A DNA stretch of 64,000 nucleotides. Origin: JAVVHH01 sp963835135 (GTDB lineage Bacteria > Pseudomonadota > Alphaproteobacteria > Acetobacterales > Acetobacteraceae). Positions 1 to 8,919 of the stretch are shown here, one piece after another; the first letter of the stretch is position 1, and the number at the start of each line of letters is the position of its first letter. The DNA lies in NCBI GenBank assembly GCA_963835135.1, contig CAWIEF010000003.1:1302001-1366000 (forward strand). Reading direction: 5' to 3'. Under the pieces are notes generated by a model. It worked only from the letters and a program-made list of their open reading frames with translations, ran no database searches and was not told the origin of the DNA. Made by a program: the position numbers and the translations under genes.

Positions 1-1
1 G

Positions 2-352
2 GCCGGTTGCTCGGCCCCGCCGGCTCCGATCGTTCTGACCCCGCCACCGGGGCCGCCGAGCGGGATCGAGGGGCGCTACCGCGGCACCGCGCGCCTGATC
101 CGTTCCGACAACCGGTTCTGCCCCCGCAGCGGCCCGCGCGTCTATGAGTTGCAGAACGGCGTCGTCACCCTGTCCTACCAGGGCCCCGGCCGCGCCCGCA
201 TCCCGCTCACGGCCCCGATCTCGGCCAACGGCGAGTTCGACATCTCCGACGGCCAGGGCCGCCTCGAGGGCAAGGCCGTCGACGGCGCGCTCACGATGAC
301 CATCGCCAGCCAATACTGCGAGCACCATTGGACGATGCGCCTGATCCCCTGA
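2..352 (+). CDS. small lipoprotein, 5' end missing
   Basis: The reading frame is open from base 2, so the true start and most of the signal peptide lie outside the window. The first visible residues are A-G-C followed by a Ser/Ala/Pro-rich linker, which looks like the end of a lipobox with the lipidated Cys; this predicts an envelope lipoprotein of about 113 residues after the Cys. The mature part contains a short beta-rich domain with two cysteines (FCP and YCE) that might form a disulfide. It ends convergently 9 bases before the MFS gene on the other strand. No family recognised. Confidence 0.7.
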   Translation, partial: AGCSAPPAPIVLTPPPGPPSGIEGRYRGTARLIRSDNRFCPRSGPRVYELQNGVVTLSYQGPGRARIPLTAPISANGEFDISDGQGRLEGKAVDGALTMTIASQYCEHHWTMRLIP

Positions 353-361
353 GCCGATCCG

Positions 362-1726
362 TCACGACCGCGCGGCGAACACCCGCGAAAAGCTGACCAC
401 GCACGCCACGCCCGCGAATGCGGCCGCCAGCGCCAGGGCCAGCGACGGCCCGTGCGCCACCGAGATGCCGAAGCAGAGCGCCACCAGCGCCGCCCCGGTC
501 GATTGCCCCATCAACCGCGACGTGGCAACGATGCCCGAGGCGCCGCCGCTCCGGCCCGGCGGCGCGCTCGACATGATCGCGCGAAGGTTGGGCGATTGGA
601 AGAAGCCGAACCCTGCCCCGCACAGCAGCATCCGCCAGGCGATCGCGGCACTGTGCGCCCCCTCCGGCAACGTCGCCATCAACGTCAGCCCCAGCGCGAG
701 CAGCGCCATCCCGATCCCGCCCAGGATTGCCGGCGGAAACCGGTCCGACAGCGGCCCGGCCACCGGCGCCATCAGCGCGGTCGCCACCGGCCACGGCGTC
801 AACAGCAAGCCGGTCTCCACCGCCGTCCGCCCCATGCCGAGCTGAAACAAGAACGGCAGCGACACGAACGACAGGCCCTGCGCCGCGAACGAGCACATCG
901 ACGTCAGCGACGACAGCGCGAACATCGGCCGCCGATACAGGTCGATCGGCAACAGCGGCACTGGCAACTGCAACTGCCGCCGCACCAGCGCGAACCCGGC
1001 CACGACCACCACGGCCGCGAGCGCCACCGTCTGCACCGCCGACGCCTGGTGCGCCGCCTCCCCGATCATGAAGATCAGCGCCCCGAAGAACAGCGCGTTC
1101 AACACCCCGCTCTGCCAGTCGAACCGATGCGACGACAGCGGCGTATCCGGCAGCGCCCGTACCGCCAGCACCATCGCCGCGAGCCCGACCGGCACGTTGA
1201 CCGCGAACAGCATCGGCCACGGACCCAGCGACAGCAGCCCGGCCGCAACGCTCGGCCCCAGCGCCGTCCCCACGCCCACCACCATGGCATTGAAGCCGAC
1301 GCCGCGACCGAGTTGGTTGGCCGGATAGATGAACCGGATCAGCGCCGTATTGACGCTCATGATCCCCGCCGCGCCGACCCCCTGCAGCACCCGGGCGACG
1401 GTCAGCGTCGGCAGCGACCAGCTCAACGCGCATAGCAGCGACGCCACCGTGAATAGGCCGAGCCCCCACAGATACACGCGGCGGAACCCATGGATCTCGC
1501 CGAGCGTCGAAAGCGGCAACAGCGTCGCCACCAGCGCCAATTGATAGGCGTTGATCACCCAAACCGAGGCGGCCGGACTGGCCTGCACGTCGATCGCGAT
1601 CGTCGGCAGCGCGGTGTTGGCGATCGAGGTGTCGAGCGACGCCATGCCCACCGCCAGCACGATCGTCGCCACCGCCCATTTCCGCTGTGCCGGTGGGACG
1701 CCGTCCTGCACCGCCGACGCGCTCAC
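362..1726 (-). CDS. MFS multidrug exporter, DHA2 (EmrB/QacA) type
   Basis: Inner-membrane proton-coupled drug exporter of 454 residues with many hydrophobic segments across the whole length. The N-terminal region LDTSIANTALPTIA followed by a WVINAYQL segment is the typical first-helix pattern of the 14-helix DHA2 family. The GTG start at 1726 overlaps the TGA of the upstream ABC transporter gene (GTGA, 4 bases), so the two are translationally coupled and probably form one export operon. The frame stays open further upstream, but that stretch is antisense-like low-complexity sequence inside the ABC gene. Substrate unknown. Confidence 0.88.
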   Translation of the reverse strand: MSASAVQDGVPPAQRKWAVATIVLAVGMASLDTSIANTALPTIAIDVQASPAASVWVINAYQLALVATLLPLSTLGEIHGFRRVYLWGLGLFTVASLLCALSWSLPTLTVARVLQGVGAAGIMSVNTALIRFIYPANQLGRGVGFNAMVVGVGTALGPSVAAGLLSLGPWPMLFAVNVPVGLAAMVLAVRALPDTPLSSHRFDWQSGVLNALFFGALIFMIGEAAHQASAVQTVALAAVVVVAGFALVRRQLQLPVPLLPIDLYRRPMFALSSLTSMCSFAAQGLSFVSLPFLFQLGMGRTAVETGLLLTPWPVATALMAPVAGPLSDRFPPAILGGIGMALLALGLTLMATLPEGAHSAAIAWRMLLCGAGFGFFQSPNLRAIMSSAPPGRSGGASGIVATSRLMGQSTGAALVALCFGISVAHGPSLALALAAAFAGVACVVSFSRVFAARS

Positions 1727-3450
1727 TCCGCCGCGTCCAACCCGAACTGCGCCTCGTGCAGCCGCCGGTATGCGCCGCCCCGCGCCAGCAGCGCCATGTG
1801 CGAGCCCTGCTCCAGCACGCCCTGCGGCGACAGCACGACGATGCGGTCCGCCCGCCGGATCGTCGCCAAGCGATGCGCGACCACCAGCGTGGTCCTTCCC
1901 TCCGCCAACTCCGAGAGCGACCGTTGGATCGCGTGTTCGGTCTCGCTGTCCAGCGCCGACGTCGCTTCGTCCAGGATCAGGATCGGCGGGTTCTTGAGGA
2001 AAATGCGCGCGATCGCGATCCGCTGGCGCTGCCCGCCCGACAGGCGCGCGCCCCGCTCGCCCACCTCCGTGTCGAGCCCCTCCGGCAGGCTGTCGACGAA
2101 CTCCTCCAACCGCGCCCGCCGGATCGCCACGCGGATGTCGTCCACCGACGCGCCCAGCCGGCCGTAGGCCACGTTCTCCCGCAAGCTGCCCGCGAACAGG
2201 AACACGTTCTGCTCCACGATCCCGATCTGCCGCCGCAGCGAGCGCCGGGTCACCGCGCGGATGTCGACGCCATCGATGGTGATCCGTCCCTGGTCTGGAT
2301 CGTAGAAGCGCGGCAGCAGCGCGCATAAGGTCGTCTTGCCCGCGCCCGACGGCCCCACCACCGCCACCGTCTCCCCCGCGCCGATCGCCAAGTCCAGCCC
2401 TTGCAGCACCGGCCGCTCCGGCCCGTAGCCGAACGACACGCCTTCGAACCGGATTTCGCCACGGAACCGGGCCGCGTCCGGCGCCCCCGGCCTATCCTGC
2501 ACGTCTGGCACCATCGCCAGCAACTCGCGATACCGCCGGAAGCCGGCCAGCCCGCGCGGATAGATCTCGATCATCGTCCCGATCTTGTCCAACGGCCGGT
2601 AGAACACGCTGACCAGCAGCAGGAAGGCGACGAAATCGCCGATCGACAGCCCGCCGCGCACGATCAGCACCGTCCCCGCCAGCATGACGACGATCTGCAC
2701 CAGCCGCATGCTCAGATAATTCAGCGTCAGGCTCGTGGCCATGATGCGGTAGGCGCCGATCTTCTCCGTCCGATACGACTCGTTCTCGATGGCGAACAGC
2801 GCCCGCTCGTGCGCCTCGTTGGCGAACGCCTGCACGACCCGAGCGCCACCGACGTTCTCCTCCACCCGAGCGTTGAATCGCGCCACCCGCTTGAACTGCT
2901 GACGCCACACCGCGTCCATCCTGGACCCGTAATGCACGATCAGCCACGTCGCCGCCGGCACCACTAGCAGCGCGACCAGCGCCAACTGCCAGCTGACCAG
3001 CAGCATCAGCACGAACGCCCCGAGGAAGGTCAGAACCGCGATCAGCGCGTCTTCCGGTCCGTGATGCGCAACCTCGCCGATGTCGGCGAGATCGGTCGTG
3101 ATGCGCCCGACCAGATGCCCCGTCTTCTCCCCGTCATAGAACCGCATCGACAGCGCGTGCAGGTGATCGAAGGCCCGGCGCCGCAGCTCCGTCTCGATCG
3201 ACACGCCCAGCACGTGCCCCCAGTAGGTCACCACTGAGACCAGTACCGCGGCGCCGACATACAGGGCGAGCAGCGCAGCGATCGCGAGCAGGATCGGCCC
3301 CATCTGCGCGCGCGGCAGCAATTGGTCGACGAACGCCCGCACAGCCATCGGAAAGCCGAGTTCGAGCACGCCCGATACCGCCGCCGCCCCGAACACCGCC
3401 AGCAATAACCGCCGATGCGGCCGGTAATACGACCGGAAATCGCGCCACAT
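1723..3450 (-). CDS. ABC exporter, fused permease and ATPase (MsbA-like)
   Basis: A 575-residue half transporter. The N-terminal part carries an ABC type 1 membrane domain with six hydrophobic segments (about residues 15-300). The C-terminal ATPase has Walker A GPSGAGKTT near residue 365, signature LSGGQRQR near 468, Walker B ILILDEATSALD near 489 and a switch His in VVAHRL. Members of this family dimerise and export lipids or drugs; the substrate cannot be read here. It is the first gene of a two-gene unit with the overlapping DHA2 exporter. The start ATG is at 3450. Confidence 0.9.
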   Translation of the reverse strand: MWRDFRSYYRPHRRLLLAVFGAAAVSGVLELGFPMAVRAFVDQLLPRAQMGPILLAIAALLALYVGAAVLVSVVTYWGHVLGVSIETELRRRAFDHLHALSMRFYDGEKTGHLVGRITTDLADIGEVAHHGPEDALIAVLTFLGAFVLMLLVSWQLALVALLVVPAATWLIVHYGSRMDAVWRQQFKRVARFNARVEENVGGARVVQAFANEAHERALFAIENESYRTEKIGAYRIMATSLTLNYLSMRLVQIVVMLAGTVLIVRGGLSIGDFVAFLLLVSVFYRPLDKIGTMIEIYPRGLAGFRRYRELLAMVPDVQDRPGAPDAARFRGEIRFEGVSFGYGPERPVLQGLDLAIGAGETVAVVGPSGAGKTTLCALLPRFYDPDQGRITIDGVDIRAVTRRSLRRQIGIVEQNVFLFAGSLRENVAYGRLGASVDDIRVAIRRARLEEFVDSLPEGLDTEVGERGARLSGGQRQRIAIARIFLKNPPILILDEATSALDSETEHAIQRSLSELAEGRTTLVVAHRLATIRRADRIVVLSPQGVLEQGSHMALLARGGAYRRLHEAQFGLDAAE

Positions 3451-3492
3451 CAGCCTGTCGCCCCCGAGTTTCGCGTCATGCCGATGATCAGG

Positions 3493-4323
3493 TCAGCTCG
3501 CGTCCGATATGTCGGGCGCAATCAGGAGGCCACCAGCCCAGCCCCCGTAGAAAAATAGATCGTCCAGCATCGTTCCCTGCCAGTCGTGCGGGTCGACCAC
3601 ACTGATGCTGTAGAGCAGCAACGGTGGCAACGGGATGGCCTGGTCGAGCAGATGCCCGAGGCCGGTCAGCGCGATGACGACGAAGCCGGCGCCGGCGACC
3701 CACCCCCCCGCCCGCACGTTCGAGGTCGCCGTCCAAGGCTGGAAACAGGCCTGCGCGAACAGCAGGAGGACGCACGGCACTATGGTCCAGAGGATCTCGC
3801 TGTGCGTCCAAGCCTCCGGCGTGATCCCGGCCCGCAGCAACACTTCACCAATCGACGCGATGAGCGCAACGAGCAGCACCGCCGTGCCGGCCCGGACCCA
3901 GACGGCGCCCGGCCGCGAGAACCAGAAGGCGCAAACGGTCACCACGATCAGTCCGCGCTCGAGCCCCGCCCCGACCGAGTCGCCCAGATAGGTTTCGAAG
4001 TGATGGTGCAGGACGGTGTGCACCCAAACGAGCCCCGTACCCAGCACGACCATCAGCAGCAGCGCCGGCACGCCGATGAGCTCGCCGTGCGGATGCGGTG
4101 CGTGCAGGACGCCGCGCGCGATCCGTTCCTTGAGCGGCTCCCATAGGCAGGCGAACAGCAGCGACAGCATCAGCGCTGACCCGATCGCTCCGGCCATGGT
4201 GGACGCATGAGCCGGGTCGGGCGGGTGGTGGGATGGCCGGACGGAGTCGGCGAACAGAGTCGCCGCAGCCGAACACACGCAGACGCGCACCGCGATGTCC
4301 GCGCGAGCACTCAAGGTCGGCAT
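3493..4323 (-). CDS. unknown multi-pass membrane protein
   Basis: A protein of about 276 residues with roughly seven hydrophobic segments separated by short loops, so it is an integral membrane protein. One loop contains a histidine-rich stretch (HTVLHHHFE). No family recognised. The start is uncertain: ATG at 4323 gives the length used here, while a second ATG at 4197 would begin just before the first hydrophobic segment; neither has a strong ribosome binding site. It lies 42 bases upstream of the ABC exporter on the same strand and could belong to that transcript. Confidence 0.6.
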   Translation of the reverse strand: MPTLSARADIAVRVCVCSAAATLFADSVRPSHHPPDPAHASTMAGAIGSALMLSLLFACLWEPLKERIARGVLHAPHPHGELIGVPALLLMVVLGTGLVWVHTVLHHHFETYLGDSVGAGLERGLIVVTVCAFWFSRPGAVWVRAGTAVLLVALIASIGEVLLRAGITPEAWTHSEILWTIVPCVLLLFAQACFQPWTATSNVRAGGWVAGAGFVVIALTGLGHLLDQAIPLPPLLLYSISVVDPHDWQGTMLDDLFFYGGWAGGLLIAPDISDAS

Positions 4324-4412
4324 GATATGTCCCCGACAGCCCCAGCATAATGGGACAGCGCGCCTGCTTCGACCAGCCACAATCCGTCGTCGCGCCCGTC
4401 ATGGAGCGTTGA

Positions 4413-4714
4413 TGTCCGCGGCGGGATTCGAACCCACGGCCCCAGGATTCATCCCACTTCGGCTTTCGCCGCCGCTCCGATCCAGGAGCGTTCGTGGTCT
4501 GGACTGTCCCTTCACCTTAGGTCTGGCGACCCGTAGGTGCTGCCCGTCCAGTCTCTACACCGTCCCTTGTGACAGGGCTTGGCTCGGGATCGGCATGGCG
4601 CACGGTGCACCGAAGCGTTCCCCGACTTTGAGCAGATCCGCCGCGCGGTTTCCCCTCGCGACGCCCAATCAACCACTAGGAATCCTGTGCTCTATCCTGC
4701 TGAGCTACGCGGAC
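4413..4714 (-). tRNA. tRNA-Arg (anticodon CCU), interrupted by an intron
   Basis: The two halves fold into a normal cloverleaf. The acceptor stem GTCCGCG (4708-4714) pairs perfectly with CGCGGAC (4414-4420). The D stem is GCTC/GAGC, the anticodon stem is CAGGA/TCCTG, and the T arm has loop TTCGAAT. The anticodon loop reads UUCCUAA, giving anticodon CCU. The 5' exon is 4678-4714 and the 3' exon 4413-4449 with discriminator A; CCA is not encoded. The halves are separated by a 228-base intron directly after the anticodon. Arg-CCU reads the AGG codon, which is rare in GC-rich genomes. Confidence 0.93.
4450..4677 (-). ncRNA. group I self-splicing intron in the tRNA-Arg anticodon loop
   Basis: A 228-base insertion after the third anticodon base. 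The 5' exon end CCU plus intron AGU pairs with intron AUUGGG around a 5-base loop, forming a P1 helix with the required U-G wobble at the splice site. The intron ends in G (base 4450), as group I introns do. A perfect pairing CUGGAC/GUCCAG (4546-4551 with 4499-4504) is a good candidate for P7, and a GAAA tetraloop hairpin CGGC-GAAA-GCCG (4460-4471) sits near the 3' end as in P9. It contains no homing endonuclease. The same tRNA and site carry a group I intron in Agrobacterium. Confidence 0.9.
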
Positions 4715-4773
4715 ATACCTTGAGACGATAGCCCGGCGGGGCGGCAAGCGCCACCCCGCCCGGACCAGGCCGC

Positions 4774-5295
4774 TTAGCGGGTCGACTTCTTCCCCGTCGT
4801 CCGGCGGCGCGTCGTCCTCGTCGCCGCGGGCTCGTCGCTCGGCGTGGGCGCGGCGACCGCGGGAACGCCCTCGCCCCGCGTGACGGTCACGGCAACCTTC
4901 ACCACCGCGTCCGGGGTCCCATCGGCCGAGCGCAGCGCGGCGGAAAACTGGTCCGGCCCGACATAGCTCGCCGCCGGCGTGTACTCGACCCGCGTCTCTC
5001 CATTCCACTTGCGGATCAGCAGCTCGCCGTGCACCGGCCGCTGCTTGACCAGGCCAAGCTCATACGCCTGCCCGGATTTGACGGACGCCCGGAAGGCGCA
5101 CCAGCCGTCGTTCGTCATCGTGATCGTCGAGTCGACCGTGGCGCCCGGCTTGGGCTGGACCGGCGTGAACGTGCAGGTCTTGGCCATCCCTTCGCTCAGC
5201 GCGTCGATCTCCACGGTCGGCTGCGGCGTAGGCTTGGTGCAACCCTGCAAGGCGAGCACGGCCACAGCAGCGGCCGCAAACAGACGATAGGACAA
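4774..5295 (-). CDS. small Ig-like lipoprotein
   Basis: A 173-residue protein beginning with a short hydrophobic signal and lipobox LQGC (Cys 19), so it should be anchored in the envelope. The mature part has two cysteines (TCTFTP and WCAFR) and a C-terminal beta-sandwich-like stretch (EYTPAASYVGPDQF) of the type seen in bacterial Ig-like domains, followed by a basic tail (RRRTTGKKSTR). The TTG start at 5295 is chosen because it places the signal peptide correctly and has GGAG seven bases upstream; a stronger AGGAGG lies further up without a suitable start codon. Confidence 0.65.
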   Translation of the reverse strand: MSYRLFAAAAVAVLALQGCTKPTPQPTVEIDALSEGMAKTCTFTPVQPKPGATVDSTITMTNDGWCAFRASVKSGQAYELGLVKQRPVHGELLIRKWNGETRVEYTPAASYVGPDQFSAALRSADGTPDAVVKVAVTVTRGEGVPAVAAPTPSDEPAATRTTRRRTTGKKSTR

Positions 5296-5363
5296 AGAGA
5301 AACTCCGCGTGCAAAGCCAATTGGACGGTCCTCCTAAAGCACCCCACCTGCTTCGCCAAGCTG

Positions 5364-6398
5364 TTAACCGAGAGAGAAGGCGTATTCCGTCTCTGATCTG
5401 AACGTCTCCCCGGGGCGGAGCACCGTCGAGGGGAAGGCTGGATGGTTTGGGCCGTCGGGGAAATGCTGCGTCTCGAAGCACAACCCATCCCCGGACCGAT
5501 ATGTCCGGCCCGACGGCCCTACCAGCGCCCCGGTCAACTTGTTGGCCGAGTAGAGTTGCATCGCAGGCTGGTCCGTCCGCACCGTCATGACCCGGCCGCT
5601 GCCGCCCTCCCGCAGCACCGCCGCCTCCCGCATCCCGGCGCCCCGCAACTGGAAGCAAGCATCGTAGCCGAGCCCCGCCACGATCTGCGGGTGCGCCTCA
5701 CGCACCCGCGAGCCGACGAGGCGAGGCTGACGGAAGTCGAACGGCGTTCCCGCGACGTCGAGCAGCGCCCCTGTCGGGATACTGTCCGGGCGCAACTCGA
5801 CGATCCGATCCGCCGCCACCCGCAACTCGTGGCTCCAGACATCCCCGCTGCCTTCCCCCGCCAGGTTGAAATAGCTGTGGTTCGTCAAATTCAGGACCGT
5901 TGGCCGGTCGGTCTCGGCGCTGTAGTGCAGCCGCAGCGTCGTCTCCTCGATGGCGAACCGAACGCGGACCTGAAGCCGGCCCGGAAACCCCTCTTCGCCA
6001 TCCTCGCTCGCATATCCCAGCGTCACAGACGCCCGATCGGCCGCCTCGATCGTCCAAACCCGTTTGCCGAACCCTTTGACCCCACCGTGCAGCGTGTTTA
6101 CCCCCTCGTTCCGCGGAAGGTCGTACGTGGTCCCGTCGAGAGCGAAGCGGCCATCCGCAATCCGGTTGGCGTAGCGGCCGATCGTCGCCCCGAAGCTGGG
6201 GCTGCGCATCTCGTAGTCCTCCAGCGTGGACAGCCCCAGCACCACGTTGTCGCGCCGTCCATCCCGCCCCGGCACCTCGAGCCGCGCGATGATGCCGCCA
6301 TATGTCAGCACCTCCGCCCGCAACCCCGCCTCGAGCATGACCCGCTCGACATCGTCTCCCGCCCGGGTCCGCCCATAGTGCTCGATCTGCGCCTGCAT
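5364..6398 (-). CDS. galM: aldose 1-epimerase (galactose mutarotase)
   Basis: Interconverts alpha and beta anomers of aldohexoses in the cytoplasm or periplasm. At 344 residues it matches the family length. Family motifs are visible in order: GATIGRYANRI near residue 75, NTLHGG near 102, the NLTNHSYFNLAG segment near 170 containing the catalytic His, and CFETQHFPDGPN near the C-terminus containing the catalytic Glu. There is no signal peptide. It stands alone, divergent from the MFS gene on the right. Confidence 0.92.
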   Translation of the reverse strand: MQAQIEHYGRTRAGDDVERVMLEAGLRAEVLTYGGIIARLEVPGRDGRRDNVVLGLSTLEDYEMRSPSFGATIGRYANRIADGRFALDGTTYDLPRNEGVNTLHGGVKGFGKRVWTIEAADRASVTLGYASEDGEEGFPGRLQVRVRFAIEETTLRLHYSAETDRPTVLNLTNHSYFNLAGEGSGDVWSHELRVAADRIVELRPDSIPTGALLDVAGTPFDFRQPRLVGSRVREAHPQIVAGLGYDACFQLRGAGMREAAVLREGGSGRVMTVRTDQPAMQLYSANKLTGALVGPSGRTYRSGDGLCFETQHFPDGPNHPAFPSTVLRPGETFRSETEYAFSLG

Positions 6399-6458
6399 CC
6401 GGGCAGAGTAGCCATCACCGGCCCTAGGCGATATCCCGGGGGTGGGTAAACTGAGCGC

Positions 6459-8117
6459 ATGGAGGAGATAAACGACCGCCGTGCGCGCCGCAACGCGCTT
6501 CGCCTCGCCGCGGCTCAGGCGCTCGCTGGCGCCAACGCGACCGTGGTCTTCGCCACTGCCGCCATCATCGGCGTGACGCTATCGCCGGACCGCAGCCTCG
6601 CCACGCTGCCGGTGTCCGTGTTCGTGTGCGGCATGGCTGCGGGCACGTTGCCCACCGGTGCGATCGCGCGACGCTACGGTCGCCGGGTCGCGTTCATGAT
6701 CGGGAGCGGCATTGGCTGCCTCGCCGGCCTGATCGCCGCCGGCGCGCTGCTCGGCGGCTCCTTCGCCCTCTATTGCGTCGCGACGTTCATGGCCGGTCTC
6801 TACGGCGCAGTCGTCCAGAGCTTCCGGTTCGCCGCCGCCGACGCGGCCAGTCCGGCCTTCCGCCCGCGCGCGCTGTCCTGGGTCATGGTTGGCGGCGTCT
6901 TCTCCGGCGTGCTCGGGCCGCAACTCGTGACATGGACGATGGATCTGTGGCCGCCCTATCTCTTCGCTGCCAGCTACCTTGCCCAAGCGGCCGTCGCACT
7001 TGTGGCCATGGCGGTGCTCTCCGGCGTCGACCTGCCGCGCCCGGTCCGCGCCGACACCGGCGGCGGCCGCCCCCTGTTGACCATCATCAGCCGGCCCCGC
7101 TTCATCGTCGCGGCCCTGTGTGGAGTTATCACCTATACGCTGATGAACTTGGTCATGACGTCGGCGCCGCTCGCCATGCGTCTGTGCGGTCTCCCGCTCT
7201 CGGCGTCCAACGCCACGCTCCAGTGGCACGTGGTCGCGATGTATGGGCCGAGCTTCTTCACCGGCGCCATCATCGCCCGCATCGGCGCCCAGCGCGTCGT
7301 CGCCGCCGGGCTGGTGCTGCTTGCGGCCGCGGCAGCGTGTGGCCTGGCCGGGATTGCGCTGGCCAACTTCACCCTCGGTCTGATTCTGCTCGGGATCGGT
7401 TGGAATTTCGGCTTCGTCGGCGCCTCCTCCCTCGTGCTCGAGACGCATCGACCCGAGGAGCGCACCCGGGTTCAGTCGTTCAACGACTTCCTGGTGTTCG
7501 GCACCATGGCGATCGGATCGTTCTCATCCGGCCAGTTGCTCGTGCTGTATGGCTGGGCGACGGTGAACTGGGTGGTCTTGCCTGCGGTGGCCGTCGGCCT
7601 CGGCGCGCTGGCGATGTCCGAGCATCCTGCGCTCGCGGGCGCGGGAACGGCTGGCCTAGACTGGTTGCTATGCTGCCCGTTGCCGCGGAAGCAGGCCGCG
7701 CGCGTAAAGCCAGGCCACATACCCCAGCCACTTCAAGCCGAACGACGCTCGGAGCGCCTCGACGCCGTACCGCTTCGCTTCTCTGACATCGCCTTTGTTC
7801 GCCGCCCGCGTGGCGATGCGTTTGAGCGTATACACCCGCTCCTGCTGCGAGCGTTTGCGCACGAGCTCCAGCCGCGCGGTTTGGATCAGATTGTCGAACC
7901 AACGCAGACGGGAGGCGTCTTTCTCTTCGTCCGGAACGGTGTTGGAAGCGCTGACCCGGTTTGCGCCGGCGGGTATGTGGTGCCGCGAGACGATGCGCGG
8001 CGTGTATCCGATCGCGCGAGCCTGATCGATGAGGCGGAAGTAGAGCTCGCGGTCCTCCTCGTAGGTGATCCGGAGATCGAAGCCCTTCAATGTGTCTCGC
8101 AGGAGCGGGAGATCTGA
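6459..8117 (+). CDS. MFS transporter (YcaD/UMF-like), with an abnormal C-terminal extension
   Basis: Residues 1 to about 395 form a complete 12-helix major facilitator protein, including the conserved loop GAIARRYGRRVAF between helices 2 and 3. The frame then has no stop and runs a further 150 codons to TGA at 8115-8117. That tail is rich in Arg and lies entirely antisense to the 3' half of the glycosyltransferase gene, so it has no membrane or domain character of its own. The natural end is probably near 7650, where TAG occurs in a neighbouring frame; a small indel may have removed the original stop. Substrate unknown. Confidence 0.75.
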   Translation: MEEINDRRARRNALRLAAAQALAGANATVVFATAAIIGVTLSPDRSLATLPVSVFVCGMAAGTLPTGAIARRYGRRVAFMIGSGIGCLAGLIAAGALLGGSFALYCVATFMAGLYGAVVQSFRFAAADAASPAFRPRALSWVMVGGVFSGVLGPQLVTWTMDLWPPYLFAASYLAQAAVALVAMAVLSGVDLPRPVRADTGGGRPLLTIISRPRFIVAALCGVITYTLMNLVMTSAPLAMRLCGLPLSASNATLQWHVVAMYGPSFFTGAIIARIGAQRVVAAGLVLLAAAAACGLAGIALANFTLGLILLGIGWNFGFVGASSLVLETHRPEERTRVQSFNDFLVFGTMAIGSFSSGQLLVLYGWATVNWVVLPAVAVGLGALAMSEHPALAGAGTAGLDWLLCCPLPRKQAARVKPGHIPQPLQAERRSERLDAVPLRFSDIAFVRRPRGDAFERIHPLLLRAFAHELQPRGLDQIVEPTQTGGVFLFVRNGVGSADPVCAGGYVVPRDDARRVSDRASLIDEAEVELAVLLVGDPEIEALQCVSQEREI

Positions 8118-8670
8118 CGATGGTGGTGTTCAGATGGGCGAAGCCGTCACTGCGCAGCGCCTGCTCGACCTGAACCCGGTAGCTGCCGTCATCGGCCGCG
8201 CTCACTCCGGCGTGCGGCAATAAGGTTGCCCAATCCTCGGTCCAGATCGGCGGCGGTTGGACGCTGCCGTTCGTGAACATTGCTTCCTGATCGGCGAAGT
8301 GCACGTCGTAGCCATGCCGCACCATGGCGGCAGTGGCGACCTGGAGGTAGTCCGGATCGATCCATTCGTCGTCGTCGTCGAGAAACGCGACGTAGTCGCC
8401 GGTGCATCGGTCGATGCCGTGATTTCGCGGGAAGCCCGGCCCCCGCCCCGACATCTCCGGTGGCAATTGCATGTAGCGTGCGCCCGGACAGGATGCCTCC
8501 ACCAGGGCCAGGTTGGCGGCACGCACGGCGTCGGTGCTGCTGTCGTCAATGACGATCAGCTCGATGTCGGGATGCGTCTGCATGCTGACCGAGTTCAGCG
8601 AGCGGGTCAGCAACTCCGGGCGATTCCGTGTCGGAATAAGGACGGAGACCTTCCCAGTCACGCCCGACAT
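7668..8670 (-). pseudogene. family 2 glycosyltransferase, frameshifted
   Basis: The first 185 codons from ATG 8670 encode a GT-A fold start (VSVLIPTRNRPELL, VIDDSSTD) and the metal-binding AFLDDDDEWIDPDYL. At about base 8115 the frame is lost: the family-like continuation (LLRDTLKGFDLRITYEEDRELYFRL, split here as LLRDTLKGFD then LRITYEEDRELYFRL) lies in another frame and ends at 7668. One extra base or two missing bases would join the halves into a protein of about 334 residues. The first frame stays open to 7480 only as GC-rich nonsense. Either a true inactivating mutation or a sequence error. Confidence 0.75.
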
Positions 8671-8679
8671 CCTCTGCCG

Positions 8680-8916
8680 CTAGAGACCGGAGTTGTTCAT
8701 CAGCACGTGGTAGCCCTTGCCCCGCATGCAGTCGGCCGTCGAGCCACCCGTAAAGGGAATCCAACTCCCGCTCGTCTGCTCGCGGCAATCGGCAATGTCT
8801 CGGTTGTACTTCGCATCGCTCACGTTGATCCGATCGATCAACGGCTCCGGTGTGGAGCAGCCGGCAAGCGTGGACGCGACGAGGGCGAGGATGGTGAGGG
8901 CATTGGTCTGGCGCAT
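8680..8916 (-). CDS. small lipoprotein
   Basis: A 78-residue protein with a basic start, hydrophobic core and lipobox LAGC (Cys 20), predicting an outer-membrane lipoprotein. The mature part contains two further cysteines (DCREQ and DCMRGKGY), which may form a disulfide, and ends HVLMNNSGL. The pattern of repeated YNRDIADC-like and DCMRGKGYHV segments is common in small uncharacterised proteobacterial lipoproteins. It lies between the glycosyltransferase and ubiH-like genes on the same strand, 3 bases from the latter. Confidence 0.75.
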   Translation of the reverse strand: MRQTNALTILALVASTLAGCSTPEPLIDRINVSDAKYNRDIADCREQTSGSWIPFTGGSTADCMRGKGYHVLMNNSGL

Positions 8917-8919
8917 GGC

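Noticed and set aside
362..2326. A longer start for the DHA2 exporter reaching into the ABC gene
   Set aside because: The extra 200 codons have no coding character; GTG at 1726 overlapping the ABC stop explains the gene.
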